A stretch of DNA of 64,000 nt from DAOPXV01 sp964551445 (GCA_964551445.1 CAZKCG010000001.1:124001-188000), one strand, 5' to 3'. Counted from the stretch's first letter, positions 17,273 through 26,217 are shown. A program made the numbers and translations. The notes: generated from the sequence alone by a model not told the origin.

Positions 17273-18528
17273 AAAAACAGCGAGTTTTCATAACCCGCAC
17301 GGGCGTCTCATCTCCCATTGGAAACAGCGTCGAAGAATTTTACCGCTCCATCGAAGACGCGAGATGCGGCATAAAAAAGATAAGCCGTTTCGATACGGCA
17401 CGGCTTGCCACAAGGATCGGCGGCGAGTGCGCGCTCGGCGAAATTATTGAAAAGATAGGATGCGGCGAGATAGTATCTAAATTTTTCAAGGAAAATATAA
17501 TACTCGGCGAAAATCCAAAACTCGCCTTCGCTCTGAACGCGATATCTTCCATTACAAAAGACAATTATATCGACGCCCGCCATTTAAAAGATACCGCTCT
17601 TTTTACGAGTGCCGGCCTTGAAGAGATAGACATACCGAAATTGGAGAACGCCGGAAACGATAACGGATGCGGCCTTTCGTCCTCTCATTTATGCGCGGAG
17701 ATACCGCCGGCGTTTTTAGGCGAGATCATCTGCGAGCGGTTCGGGTTGGAGATGCCTCCCGTTACGCTTGTTTCAGCGTGTTCCGCCGGGGCCCAGGCGA
17801 TAGGCGAGGCTTTTAAAAGGCTTTCGGCTGGCGTCATAAACGCCGCGATTGCCGGCGGGACCGATTCGATGCTGTTCGCTTTCGGCATAAACGCTTTTAA
17901 CTCCATCGGCGCGATCTCTGAAAACAACGACGAACCTGAGAACGCCATCAGGCCTTTCGACAGGTCACGCGCCGGAACCGTTCTGGGCGAGGGAGCGGCT
18001 TATTTTATGCTCGAGAACGAAACGCGGCTGAAAGAAAGCGGCCACTTACCTATAGCCGAGATCGCGGGTTACGGTTCATCCCTTGACGCTTATAATCCCG
18101 TTCAGCCGGATCCTTCGGGAAAAGGCGCGGCGCTTGCCATGAACCGCTCGCTTTCAGACGCTTCAATTGAAGCCGGAAAAATAGAATATATAAACGCTCA
18201 CGGCACCGGGACGCATCATAACGACATAGCCGAAACGCTCGCAGTTAAAACCGCATTTGGCGAACATTCAAAAAAGATCATGATGTCCTCGACAAAACCT
18301 TATTTCGGCCATCTTTTATCGGCGGCCGGCGCGATAGAGCTTTTAACCGTTCTTTTCGCTTTTGAAAAAGGCGTCGTTGCCCCGACGCTTAACCTTACGG
18401 AGAGCGATCCCGCTTGCGATCTCGATTATGTAGCCAATGTCCCCTTAAAGAAAGTAATAAATTTCGCGATGACCAATTCCTTCGGGCTTAACGGCCAGAA
18501 CGCCGTAATAACTTTGAAAAAGGCGTGA
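17269..18528 (+). CDS. FabF-like beta-ketoacyl-ACP synthase (catalytically complete)
   Basis: The 419-residue ketosynthase has Cys171 in SACSAGA, His311 in NAHGTGTHHND and His348 in KPYFGH, so it should be active in decarboxylative condensation. The opening VFITRTGVSSPIGNS has Arg in place of the usual Gly. It is translationally coupled (ATGA overlap) to the radical SAM gene upstream and followed six bases later by the Cys-less ketosynthase at 18535. An active KS directly followed by a KS with a dead site is the arrangement of KS/chain-length-factor pairs. The pairing is proposed from gene order and residues only. Confidence 0.9.
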   Translation: MKKQRVFITRTGVSSPIGNSVEEFYRSIEDARCGIKKISRFDTARLATRIGGECALGEIIEKIGCGEIVSKFFKENIILGENPKLAFALNAISSITKDNYIDARHLKDTALFTSAGLEEIDIPKLENAGNDNGCGLSSSHLCAEIPPAFLGEIICERFGLEMPPVTLVSACSAGAQAIGEAFKRLSAGVINAAIAGGTDSMLFAFGINAFNSIGAISENNDEPENAIRPFDRSRAGTVLGEGAAYFMLENETRLKESGHLPIAEIAGYGSSLDAYNPVQPDPSGKGAALAMNRSLSDASIEAGKIEYINAHGTGTHHNDIAETLAVKTAFGEHSKKIMMSSTKPYFGHLLSAAGAIELLTVLFAFEKGVVAPTLNLTESDPACDLDYVANVPLKKVINFAMTNSFGLNGQNAVITLKKA

Positions 18529-18534
18529 TGACAG

Positions 18535-19827
18535 GTGAAAGATGATATAGTCATAACTGGAATAGGATTTATGACCCCTGGCAATGACGGCATAGATGAA
18601 ATAATAACAGATCTCAAAGACCGCCGGTCCGCGGTGAAAAAACTCGACTGCGCCGATTATTCAACGATGCCCGCCGATCATGGCGGCCAGATCGATATTT
18701 CATCGTTGAAAAAATATAATTTCGATCCCATAAAATTAAAAGGGTTTCAAAACTATGTCAGGTTCGGCCTTGCCGCCACTAAAAACGCTCTTTCCGACGC
18801 CGGTTTCATAGGGTCGGACGGCTCGCGCGATTATCGCGGCTATGAAGAGGACCGCCGCGGCGCGTTCGTTTCGACCGGCATAAACGGCAGAAACGCCGAG
18901 GCTTTATTCGAAGCTTTCTCCAATTCTAAAAATGAGGAAGGCGCGATCGATCTAAAAAAATTCGCGAAGGACGGCATCCCTTCGGTTCATCCGAAGTGGA
19001 TACTCACGGCAATTTCGAATAACCTTATTTTTTTCATAACTTCCGAATATTCGCTGAAAGGCGATAATAATAACTGCACCTACACCGCGGCCGGCGGATG
19101 TTATATGCTCGACGCCGCGATATCATCCATCAGGTCCGGACAGTCGGATATGGCGGTTGTCACGGGTTCCGATTCGATATTAAACTGGCAGACGCTTGAC
19201 GATCTTTCAAAACTTGGAATGATAGGAGTGAAAAAAGGCTTGCGCCCTGAATCGATGAATGCTTATACCCCGGAAGCCGCGGGCTCGCTTCCATCCGAAG
19301 GCGCGGCATGCCTCGTCATCGAAAAATATGAGAACGCGGTGAAGCGCGGCGCGAAAATTTACTGTAAAATTTCCAGGATCTTACAATATTCAACGGGAGC
19401 AGACCTTTTTGCCGCTTCAGACGACGATGCGTCAACACGAAGGGTTCTTTCCGCCATGCTTTCAGGCTTATCCGGCGAAACTATCGTGAATTTGAACGGA
19501 TCCGCAGTTCCCGCATGGGACGCGGCCGATATTAATGCCGTCTCGTCAATAATAGATTCGCCTGAATTTTTACGCATTTCAAATAAAATTCATTTTACTT
19601 CTTCGAAGCCGTATTTCGGCCATACTTTTTCAGCGTCATTTGTCATCGATTCGGCGGTTTCCGCGCTCTCGCTCTCTAAAGGGTTTAAATTTGCCATGCC
19701 GCATAACGCTTCAGCGCCCGGCATTGATTTTATTGAAGGATACGGCCCGTCGAGCCATGTAAATTCCGTGACCATGTGCCGCTGTCTCGGCGGAAACACG
19801 GGAGGCGTCCTCTTTGAAAAATTATAA
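18535..19827 (+). CDS. Ketosynthase-fold protein with dead active site (chain-length-factor-like)
   Basis: The start is GTG six bases after the preceding stop. The 430-residue protein keeps the KS fold outline (IVITGIGFMTPGNDG, PSEGAACLVIEK, SSKPYFGHTFSA). The catalytic Cys is replaced by Ala186 (TYTAAGG) and the first His by Asn321 (NLNGSAV), while the second His363 remains. It therefore cannot condense by the normal route. Chain-length factors of type II polyketide synthases also lack the Cys (usually Gln) and pair with the KS encoded just upstream, as here. It overlaps the downstream acyltransferase gene by 14 bases. Confidence 0.85.
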   Translation: MKDDIVITGIGFMTPGNDGIDEIITDLKDRRSAVKKLDCADYSTMPADHGGQIDISSLKKYNFDPIKLKGFQNYVRFGLAATKNALSDAGFIGSDGSRDYRGYEEDRRGAFVSTGINGRNAEALFEAFSNSKNEEGAIDLKKFAKDGIPSVHPKWILTAISNNLIFFITSEYSLKGDNNNCTYTAAGGCYMLDAAISSIRSGQSDMAVVTGSDSILNWQTLDDLSKLGMIGVKKGLRPESMNAYTPEAAGSLPSEGAACLVIEKYENAVKRGAKIYCKISRILQYSTGADLFAASDDDASTRRVLSAMLSGLSGETIVNLNGSAVPAWDAADINAVSSIIDSPEFLRISNKIHFTSSKPYFGHTFSASFVIDSAVSALSLSKGFKFAMPHNASAPGIDFIEGYGPSSHVNSVTMCRCLGGNTGGVLFEKL

Positions 19828-20605
19828 AATGACGAGACTTCCGAAAGAGCGCCGCGTCGTATGGGACCTTTTGAGGGACACAGATTCGTATTACTTAAAT
19901 CACCATGTTTTCATGGTGGATTTTACGAAAGTCGAAGAAATAAGGGCGATGTTCTCAAAAAAAAACATGAAACCGCCGTCTTATGTGGCTTTTATGCTCT
20001 ACGCCATTTCGCGCGTTCTTAAGTCCCATAAAAAATTCAACAGCTATCTGCGAGAGTTTCCTACGGTTAAACTCGCTACTTACGAAGGGATAGACATCTG
20101 CCTTACGGCTGAAATGAAGAAAAAAGACGGCTCTGAGACCGTCGCGCTTTCGGTGATAAGAAACGCCGACGGGAAAAAATTCATGGATATCATCAACCAT
20201 CTCGGAACTTTGAAGAATATCAAGCGCGATGAAATGCCCGAATATAAAAATTATGAACTCTTTAAAATGCTTCCCAATTTTATCCGTATGACGCTTTTCC
20301 GTCTTTTCTGCAAGCCTTTTCCCGATAGAATGCGTGAAATAGGCGGGACATGCGCGTTCACGTCGGTCGGCAAATACGGCGTTGATTTCACTACTCCGCT
20401 TTCTCCCAGATCGATAACTTTTTCTCTCGGCCGCGTAGCCGAAAGGCCGGTCGTCGTGGATAAAAAGATAGAAGCCAGGTCTTCGGCCTATGTAACTCTA
20501 ACATACGATCATAGAATAGCCGACGGCGCCGATTGCGCGAAACTTGGAACGGACCTTAAAAATTTCATTGAAAATTATGACGGGATGGCGATATTTAATG
20601 ACTGA
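19814..20605 (+). CDS. E2-type (2-oxoacid dehydrogenase/CAT-fold) acyltransferase domain protein
   Basis: A TTG start at 19814 is favoured because GGAGG lies at 19801-19805; an ATG at 19829 lacks a site. The 263-residue protein is a stand-alone catalytic domain of the dihydrolipoamide acyltransferase/chloramphenicol acetyltransferase fold, with the motif YDHRIADGAD (His233, Asp237) near its end. There is no lipoyl or E3-binding domain, and no E1 or E3 genes are near, so it is not part of a dehydrogenase complex. In this operon it could move an acyl group between ACP, CoA or an acceptor. It overlaps both neighbours, indicating tight coupling. Confidence 0.85.
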   Translation: MKNYKMTRLPKERRVVWDLLRDTDSYYLNHHVFMVDFTKVEEIRAMFSKKNMKPPSYVAFMLYAISRVLKSHKKFNSYLREFPTVKLATYEGIDICLTAEMKKKDGSETVALSVIRNADGKKFMDIINHLGTLKNIKRDEMPEYKNYELFKMLPNFIRMTLFRLFCKPFPDRMREIGGTCAFTSVGKYGVDFTTPLSPRSITFSLGRVAERPVVVDKKIEARSSAYVTLTYDHRIADGADCAKLGTDLKNFIENYDGMAIFND

Positions 20606-21254
20606 CGCTTTAAACGGCATTTCAGCTCTCGAAAATATACTTAAAAAAAGGCGTTCCATCCGGGAATACTCTGAAAAACCCGTTCCGGAAAGCGAGATAA
20701 CAAAAATAATAGATCTCGCGGCCCTCGCTCCGTCCGGCCAGAACCGCCAGCCCTGGGAATTTTACGCCGTGACCGGCCGCGAAAAAATATTATCGTTATC
20801 CGCCATAGTCAAAGCCAGGGTCGATGAACTTTCAAAACATGTCGACGAGGATAACGCAGCTCTTTTTGACAGATACAAAGGTTTTTTCACTTTTTTCTCA
20901 TCCGCTCCGTGCCTCATCGCCGTCGCGGCCAAACCTTACGCGAGCATAAGAACGCTGTTTAAAGACGATTTCGATATGGCCTCGTTCGGGCTCGCGGCCG
21001 ATACTACGCACATCCAGTCGGCTTCGGCCGCCGTAATGGCGATGCTTCTGGCCGCATCCGAGCGCGGCCTCGCGGCGTGCTGGAACACCAATATCATGAT
21101 AGCCGGAAAAGAAATATCGCAATTTTTGAATATTCGCGCTCCGTACGAATTAATGTGTCTTGTTTCGCTCGGTTATCCCAAAGCCTGCGCTGAAAATAAT
21201 AACGGCGCCGCGAAAAGACACGGCGCCGTTAAGATACTTAAATTTATAAAGTGA
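20598..21254 (+). CDS. Nitroreductase-family FMN oxidoreductase
   Basis: The ATG at 20598 overlaps the previous stop and gives the natural N-terminus. The longer reading from 20544 lies inside the acyltransferase gene. The 218-residue protein shows the family pattern RRSIREYSEKPV, LAPSGQNRQPWEF and a C-terminal GLAACWNTN with SLGYP. Such FMN enzymes reduce nitro or quinone groups, but in biosynthetic clusters they often act as oxidases or dehydrogenases on thiazoline or acyl intermediates. It is the last gene of the ketosynthase operon and ends 12 bases before a convergent gene, with no terminator visible between them. Confidence 0.9.
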   Translation: MTDALNGISALENILKKRRSIREYSEKPVPESEITKIIDLAALAPSGQNRQPWEFYAVTGREKILSLSAIVKARVDELSKHVDEDNAALFDRYKGFFTFFSSAPCLIAVAAKPYASIRTLFKDDFDMASFGLAADTTHIQSASAAVMAMLLAASERGLAACWNTNIMIAGKEISQFLNIRAPYELMCLVSLGYPKACAENNNGAAKRHGAVKILKFIK

Positions 21255-21266
21255 AAATTTATTTAT

Positions 21267-21884
21267 TTAATACCATTTTTTGACGATCTCGCCGACCTTT
21301 TTGTTAGCGTTATCGACGATCTCGCCGGCTTTTTCAGGGTTCATATTGATCCCGGCCGCCGAAATTATTTCGACCTCCGAAAATCCCATGAAATTAAATT
21401 CGATCTTCGCGAGCGATGAAAGCGTGTCGTAAGCGGCTCTGGGCCCTTCATAGGTTCCGCCGCTCGATGTAAGAACGAGAGCCTTTTTGCCGCCCATCAT
21501 GCCTCTGTAGCCTTCGGGCGTTATGGTCCATGTCTCGCCTTTCTGCATCACCGAGTCGAAATAGGTCTTCACTATTCCCGGCATTCCGAAATTATGCATG
21601 GGAAATGCCATTACGACGACATCCGCGCTTTTGAACTGCGCCGTCATTTTATCCATTTTAGCAATAGCCGCTTCGCGTTCCGGGTCGACCTTCTGGCCGC
21701 CGTAGTTTCTTTCATAATAAACCATAAGACTCTCATGCGTAAAGAAATCAGGCGCGTTCACGCACAGGTCCAATTTTTCGATCCCGGCGGTCTTAACCTC
21801 GCTTAAAAAGTGGTACAGCAGCTTTTGAGTGTTCGAGCTCTCCCCGCCCGGAAGGTATGATATTACAAGAGTTTTATTAGCCAT
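21267..21884 (-). CDS. FMN-dependent NADH-azoreductase/NAD(P)H quinone oxidoreductase-like flavoprotein
   Basis: The 205-residue protein has the flavodoxin-like fold of AzoR: a start LVISYLPGGESSNTQKLL, AFPMHNFGMPGIVKTYFDSV, and LTSSGGTYEG near 138-147. It probably reduces quinones with NAD(P)H through bound FMN. It faces the ketosynthase operon tail to tail on the other strand. It may be unrelated to it, or may serve as another flavin reductase for the same region. Nothing in the sequence decides between these. Confidence 0.88.
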   Translation of the reverse strand: MANKTLVISYLPGGESSNTQKLLYHFLSEVKTAGIEKLDLCVNAPDFFTHESLMVYYERNYGGQKVDPEREAAIAKMDKMTAQFKSADVVVMAFPMHNFGMPGIVKTYFDSVMQKGETWTITPEGYRGMMGGKKALVLTSSGGTYEGPRAAYDTLSSLAKIEFNFMGFSEVEIISAAGINMNPEKAGEIVDNANKKVGEIVKKWY

Positions 21885-21952
21885 TATTCAACGCTCCATT
21901 TATATTTTAATTAACCGCCCCCCCGGCGGAAGAGATAAGATCGCATTCCGGT

Positions 21953-22441
21953 TTATTTTTCAATTACAAGCTCATAATATGATTTAAGTTCAAGAGCTCT
22001 TTTTTTGGTCAGTTCCATTATCGAGTTCGCTACCATCGGAACGTACATCGTTCCTTCTTTTTTCGAGTATACTGAATCTATTAATATTATGTCGGCGTCG
22101 CGAAGTTTTATCCATTCGAGCTGTGATTTTTTGAGATTCGCCTGTCCGTCCTTGTCAAGAGCGGCGGCTAAAAGTTTATAGTATCTGTTGAGTTCGTCAT
22201 CCCATTGTTTCGCCGCTTTATCTATACATTCGACCATTCCCGCGGTCGATGGGTTCTTATCAATGCATGCGTCAAGTTCCTTGTCTATCTTATGTTTTTC
22301 GGCCGGCGCGGTCTCCTCCGTTTTTACTTCTTCGACGGCTTTTTTAGCGTTGGACGCTGCCATAGCGTTATGCGGCATCGATATCAGAAACGGTGACAGG
22401 GCCGTGATGATAAGTAATATCAATTTTTTGTTATATTTCAT
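21953..22441 (-). CDS. LprI-like (DUF1311) secreted protein
   Basis: The 162-residue protein has a signal peptide (LILLIITALSPFLIS, cut near AMA) and, after a charged linker, the DUF1311/LprI pattern: CIDKA with paired Cys, WDDELNRYYKLL and SQLEWIKLRDAD. Family members are small periplasmic or surface proteins, and one mycobacterial member inhibits lysozyme. It is the last gene of a three-gene minus operon, 12 bases after ackA. The function is not predictable beyond envelope localisation. Confidence 0.82.
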   Translation of the reverse strand: MKYNKKLILLIITALSPFLISMPHNAMAASNAKKAVEEVKTEETAPAEKHKIDKELDACIDKNPSTAGMVECIDKAAKQWDDELNRYYKLLAAALDKDGQANLKKSQLEWIKLRDADIILIDSVYSKKEGTMYVPMVANSIMELTKKRALELKSYYELVIEK

Positions 22442-22453
22442 TTTAACTCCTTA

Positions 22454-23683
22454 TTACCCGATATCCACGTCTTCCCCGTATATTATCTTGTAAGTGTCCT
22501 TCGCTATCTGGAGCTCCTCGTTCGTCGGCACTACCACTATCGAGGTCGGAGAGTAATCGGTTGAAATTATGCCTTCCTGCGTGCCGTCTTCCTGGTTTTT
22601 CTTATAATCCATTATTATGCCTATGTGTTCGAGACGGTGGCATATCCGTTCGCGCATTTTAACCGCGTTCTGGCCTATACCGCCCGTGAATACAAGTATA
22701 TCAACTTTGTAAAGATTCGCCGAATAAGCTCCTATATATTTTCTCACGCTGTGAGCGTAAACTTCCAGCGCTTCCAGCGCGTTCTGGTTGCCTTCTTCGG
22801 CGGCTTTTTCCAGGTCGCGTACGTCGTTTGAGATGCCCGACAAACCTAAAAGTCCGCTCTTTTTATTCAATAACTTATTGACTTCGTCGAGCTTGTAACC
22901 GCGTTCCATAAGATAGAGCGTTATGGCCGGGTCTATGTCGCCTGACCTTGTTCCCATCATAAGCCCTTCGAGGGGGGTGAACCCCATCGATGTATCTACC
23001 GATCTTCCGCATTCGATAGCCGTTATCGACGCGCCGTTCCCGAGATGGCATGATATAACGTTCGTATTTTCTTGCGAACGCTTCATGAATTTTACGGCCC
23101 TGTTTGCTACGTACCTGTGGCTGGTGCCGTGAAAACCGTAGCGCCTGATCTTGTATTTATCGTATAATTCGCGCGGCAGTCCGTACAGATAGGCGGATGG
23201 CGCGAGGGTCTGGTGAAAAGCCGTGTCGAATACCGCGACGTGCTTTACGTTAGGCAGAAGAGTGAATGCTTCTCTGATACCTACGAGATTCGGCGGATTG
23301 TGAAGCGGAGCTATGTCGCAGTTTTCCTCGACCGCTTTGATAACGTCGTTTGTGATAAGGACCGATTCGGCGTATTTTTCGCCGCCGTGTACGACCCTGT
23401 GCCCGACGCCTGAGATCTCAGACATATTTTTAAGGACGCCGAGTATCGAATCGGTGAGGGCTTTCGCCATGAGGCCCATTGCCGCTTTGTGGTCGGGGAT
23501 CGGGAGTTCCTGCTGGAATTTTCCTCTTTCCGTGTCCTGCATGATCTTCCCGTTCGTTTCGCCTATTCTTTCGATAAGGCCTTTCCCAAGGCTTGTTTTC
23601 AAAGGCATGTCATAAACTTCATACTTGAGAGAAGAGCTTCCGCAGTTGATGATGAGAATGAGCTTTTCTTTTTTTGACGTCAT
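22454..23683 (-). CDS. ackA: Acetate kinase
   Basis: The 409-residue protein is a full acetate kinase, with INCGSSSLKYEVYD at the start, VGHRVVHGGE, VFDTAFH, RYGFHGTSH with the active-site His and Arg, GTRSGDIDP and FTGGIGQNA. It makes ATP and acetate from acetyl phosphate, or the reverse. This indicates fermentative or acetogenic energy metabolism. The usual partner pta is not adjacent. It lies four bases after a gene for a secreted toroid-like protein, an unusual partner. Confidence 0.97.
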   Translation of the reverse strand: MTSKKEKLILIINCGSSSLKYEVYDMPLKTSLGKGLIERIGETNGKIMQDTERGKFQQELPIPDHKAAMGLMAKALTDSILGVLKNMSEISGVGHRVVHGGEKYAESVLITNDVIKAVEENCDIAPLHNPPNLVGIREAFTLLPNVKHVAVFDTAFHQTLAPSAYLYGLPRELYDKYKIRRYGFHGTSHRYVANRAVKFMKRSQENTNVISCHLGNGASITAIECGRSVDTSMGFTPLEGLMMGTRSGDIDPAITLYLMERGYKLDEVNKLLNKKSGLLGLSGISNDVRDLEKAAEEGNQNALEALEVYAHSVRKYIGAYSANLYKVDILVFTGGIGQNAVKMRERICHRLEHIGIIMDYKKNQEDGTQEGIISTDYSPTSIVVVPTNEELQIAKDTYKIIYGEDVDIG

Positions 23684-23687
23684 TTTC

Positions 23688-25472
23688 TTACCTTACCTCT
23701 AAATTAAAATTATCCATACCCTCGTCCATGTCTGTCGTATATTTATTTATATGTATTTTTCTTCCTTCGGTCATGCCCGCGCTGCCATATTCATAGGCCA
23801 TGATATACTTCGAGAACGCCTCGAGCGCCATGGCATTGCAGAACGGCTCGCTTCTCCAGTGCGCCAGGTCCCAGAAAGAGGCGGAGAAGAACAGGCCTGA
23901 ATCCCATTTTATGCCGTAGAGGCCGTTGTTTCCATACCCGCCGTTAAAGGTTTCCTCGTTTTTGATCTTATGTTTTTTTCTGGTGTTCAAAAGATAGTTT
24001 ATTCCGGCGTCTATGGCGGCTTTATATTGGGCTTCCATGTTCTCTTCGCGCGCGTTGTCTATTCCGATGTTTAAAAGCGTTATAACGCCGAGCGCCGTCG
24101 AAACGAAATCAGTTAAATCCTCGCCGCCGGGAAACGCGCCTGTTTTTTTCGGGTATTTAGCCGCGTATGAGTTCTGGTGATGTATGATGTCCTTCAGGAG
24201 CCATTTCATCGACGGTTTCAGGGCTTCGATCCCGCCGTCGCGATAAGCCCTCGACGCGGTATATGGAAATATCATGAACTGCGGATAATAAAGTCCGCTT
24301 CCGGGCCATGTCCTTTGAAATATAGCCTTTGATACCACTGCGCATGCTTCCGCGCAGCCTGGGGCGTTCTTCATGTTCAAAAGCCCGAGGGCCAGAAGCA
24401 CGTTCGAATTAACGACCGCGTCAACGTTATTTTTTTCAAGCGGTATTACGCCCTTATCGGTCTGCGAGAAGGTCGGCTGGTTCTCGTCTAAAAGCCATGT
24501 CAAAAACGCGCCGGTGTTCGGGCCTTTCCAGGCGTCCCGGCCGTCCTCTTTTTTCGGATTGCGTCCGATGTCCCTGAAATTAAGCGTTACGTTCATGGCG
24601 TTCATATCGACGCCGAAATTCGCGGTGTCGTTAAAGAAAGCGTCGTCTTTATAAGCGTATAAAAGGTTGTTCTTGATCTTTTGTATGGCGACGGCCGTCG
24701 CGGTATCGTCGGAGTCGTTAGGGATGTTGAAAAGCGCCGATGCCCCGGTCTGGTTCTGTGTTTTATCCAGGCATGTGATGACCCAGTCGGGCGGCGGAAC
24801 GTTCATGCCCTTAGCGAGTTTTCCAAAGATGAATTTGAGTTTGGGGTTGATATAGGCTTTAGCCAGCGGGGCGATAGCTTTTTCAAGCGGGATATTGCAG
24901 GGGCCCGAAAAATCCGGGTGGTCCTTCATCGGGAGCCAGAAGTTATAAGCGTCGCCTCTTTTATATTTTTTATCGATGTTCCAGCAGAGTTTCAGCATAT
25001 TGGCTATGCGTCTTTCGCCTGGTTTCACGTTCTCGCGGAATAAAAAAAGCGGATATGAAACGAACGCGGGGACGAAAAGGTTCGAATCCGGTATCGCGAC
25101 GAGCGATTTGCCGTTGGATCCGAATTTTTTAGGCATGAAGTGAACGGTGCTTTCCCATTCGCCTTCGACGTTTCTGACCTTTACCGGCGGGATCGCCGGA
25201 ATGAAAAAGGCTTTTTGAATATGCGGCAAATTGAATTCAACTTTGCCGTCGCATCCGTCGCCGGTATCGCTCGAATCAAAGAAGCTGCTTCTTGTGCCGG
25301 GCCTGTTTCTAACCTGCATATCGTCGAGATAGACGAGGATGCCCATGATGGTCCTTTTAATGTCGGGGTTTTGCGATCTGGATCTTATTATCGAGTTCAT
25401 GTCTTCGCTATATGCGGAGGTTGTGTAAATAATCACGAATAAAAGACTTAGTAAGGCATGGCGTAATTTCAT
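23688..25472 (-). CDS. Secreted alpha-toroid-like protein with a DxDDTA motif, unknown function
   Basis: The ATG at 25472 is chosen because GAGGTG lies nine bases upstream. The GTG at 25484 is part of that site. The 594-residue protein has a signal peptide (LRHALLSLLFVIIYTTSAYS) and then mostly helical sequence with repeats typical of alpha/alpha-toroids (NVLLALGLLN, DLTDFVSTALGVITLLN, GGYGNNGLYG). At 253-258 it reads DSDDTA, the same as the acid motif DxDDTA of class II terpene cyclases. Those are not secreted, so the match may be structural or chance; a toroid glycan lyase or hydrolase is an alternative. It heads the operon with ackA and the LprI-like gene. Confidence 0.6.
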   Translation of the reverse strand: MKLRHALLSLLFVIIYTTSAYSEDMNSIIRSRSQNPDIKRTIMGILVYLDDMQVRNRPGTRSSFFDSSDTGDGCDGKVEFNLPHIQKAFFIPAIPPVKVRNVEGEWESTVHFMPKKFGSNGKSLVAIPDSNLFVPAFVSYPLFLFRENVKPGERRIANMLKLCWNIDKKYKRGDAYNFWLPMKDHPDFSGPCNIPLEKAIAPLAKAYINPKLKFIFGKLAKGMNVPPPDWVITCLDKTQNQTGASALFNIPNDSDDTATAVAIQKIKNNLLYAYKDDAFFNDTANFGVDMNAMNVTLNFRDIGRNPKKEDGRDAWKGPNTGAFLTWLLDENQPTFSQTDKGVIPLEKNNVDAVVNSNVLLALGLLNMKNAPGCAEACAVVSKAIFQRTWPGSGLYYPQFMIFPYTASRAYRDGGIEALKPSMKWLLKDIIHHQNSYAAKYPKKTGAFPGGEDLTDFVSTALGVITLLNIGIDNAREENMEAQYKAAIDAGINYLLNTRKKHKIKNEETFNGGYGNNGLYGIKWDSGLFFSASFWDLAHWRSEPFCNAMALEAFSKYIMAYEYGSAGMTEGRKIHINKYTTDMDEGMDNFNLEVR

Positions 25473-25522
25473 AAGCGTTAGCACCTCGTCAAAATATTAG
25501 ATTGTTAAAATTATCATAGTAT

Positions 25523-25551
25523 AGTATATTTAAAAAAGGTTAAATTGTCAA
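25523..25551 (-). promoter_or_regulatory. Sigma-70 promoter for the toroid protein - ackA operon
   Basis: On the minus strand a perfect TTGACA (25551-25546), 17 bases, then TATACT (25528-25523). It ends about 50 bases before the start codon. Confidence 0.75.
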
Positions 25552-25668
25552 ATTTATCTTCGGATTTATTTAACCCGCAGGTTCTGAAATATTTAATTTT
25601 AACTTTTAATTTATGCGGAGCTGGTGTATAATGTTAAGTGAATATTAAATTGAAAGGTGAACCGGCCT

Positions 25669-26172
25669 ATGTCTCTTATTAAATGTCCCGATTGCGGAAA
25701 CGATGTTTCGTCGGAAGCGCCCGCTTGCGTAAGATGCGGCCGCCCGATAGCCAATCATCCGCCTTTTGATGCGAAAAGCCCGCCGCCGCACGAAACCGTA
25801 AAAGAAAAGAGCGCGCCGGAAGCTCATCACAAAAACGCCGGAACCGATGAGAGCGGGCCCGAAAAAGCCATCCGCAGAGACCCTTACAAACTCGAATTTT
25901 TCCCTTCGGTCATAATAATGCTTCTGGCCGCAGCTTACACCATTTCGCCTTACGATATGGTCCCGGATGTTTATCTGGTAAGCGTTTTTGACGATGTCCT
26001 CGTCCTTGCCTGTGCCGCTTTGAATTTATATCACAGCGCCCTTCCGGAGGCCGATGAAAATTATAACAGGACGATCAAGCGCGTCAAGATCATTTTAGCC
26101 ATTCTGAGCTTCTCGTCGATAGTTATCGTCGCCGTGGCGCTGCGCATAACGATGATCGTGCTGGGGAAATAA
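25669..26172 (+). CDS. Zinc-ribbon protein with DUF1232 membrane domain
   Basis: The ATG at 25669 is used since the GTG at 25657 is part of the AAAGGTG ribosome site. The 167-residue protein begins with a CPDCGNDV...CVRCGRP zinc ribbon, continues with a charged linker, and has a DUF1232 segment (YTISPYDMVPDVYLVSVFDDVLVL) and a second C-terminal membrane helix. DUF1232 proteins such as YkvA are small membrane proteins of unknown function. A TATAAT with a weak -35 lies at 25627-25632. The next gene follows after 45 bases on the same strand. Confidence 0.8.
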   Translation: MSLIKCPDCGNDVSSEAPACVRCGRPIANHPPFDAKSPPPHETVKEKSAPEAHHKNAGTDESGPEKAIRRDPYKLEFFPSVIIMLLAAAYTISPYDMVPDVYLVSVFDDVLVLACAALNLYHSALPEADENYNRTIKRVKIILAILSFSSIVIVAVALRITMIVLGK

Positions 26173-26217
26173 CACAACAGGTTGTGAAACGCTGCGCGGA
26201 TATTATTTTTAAGGAGT

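Noticed and set aside
19814..20605. Annotating the E2-type protein as part of a pyruvate or branched-chain dehydrogenase
   Set aside because: No lipoyl domain, no E3-binding domain and no E1/E3 genes. The operon is made of ketosynthase-type genes.
24699..24716. Calling the secreted toroid protein a squalene or diterpene cyclase
   Set aside because: A six-residue motif alone is too weak, and a signal peptide speaks against a cytosolic-side terpene cyclase. The match is kept only as a finding.
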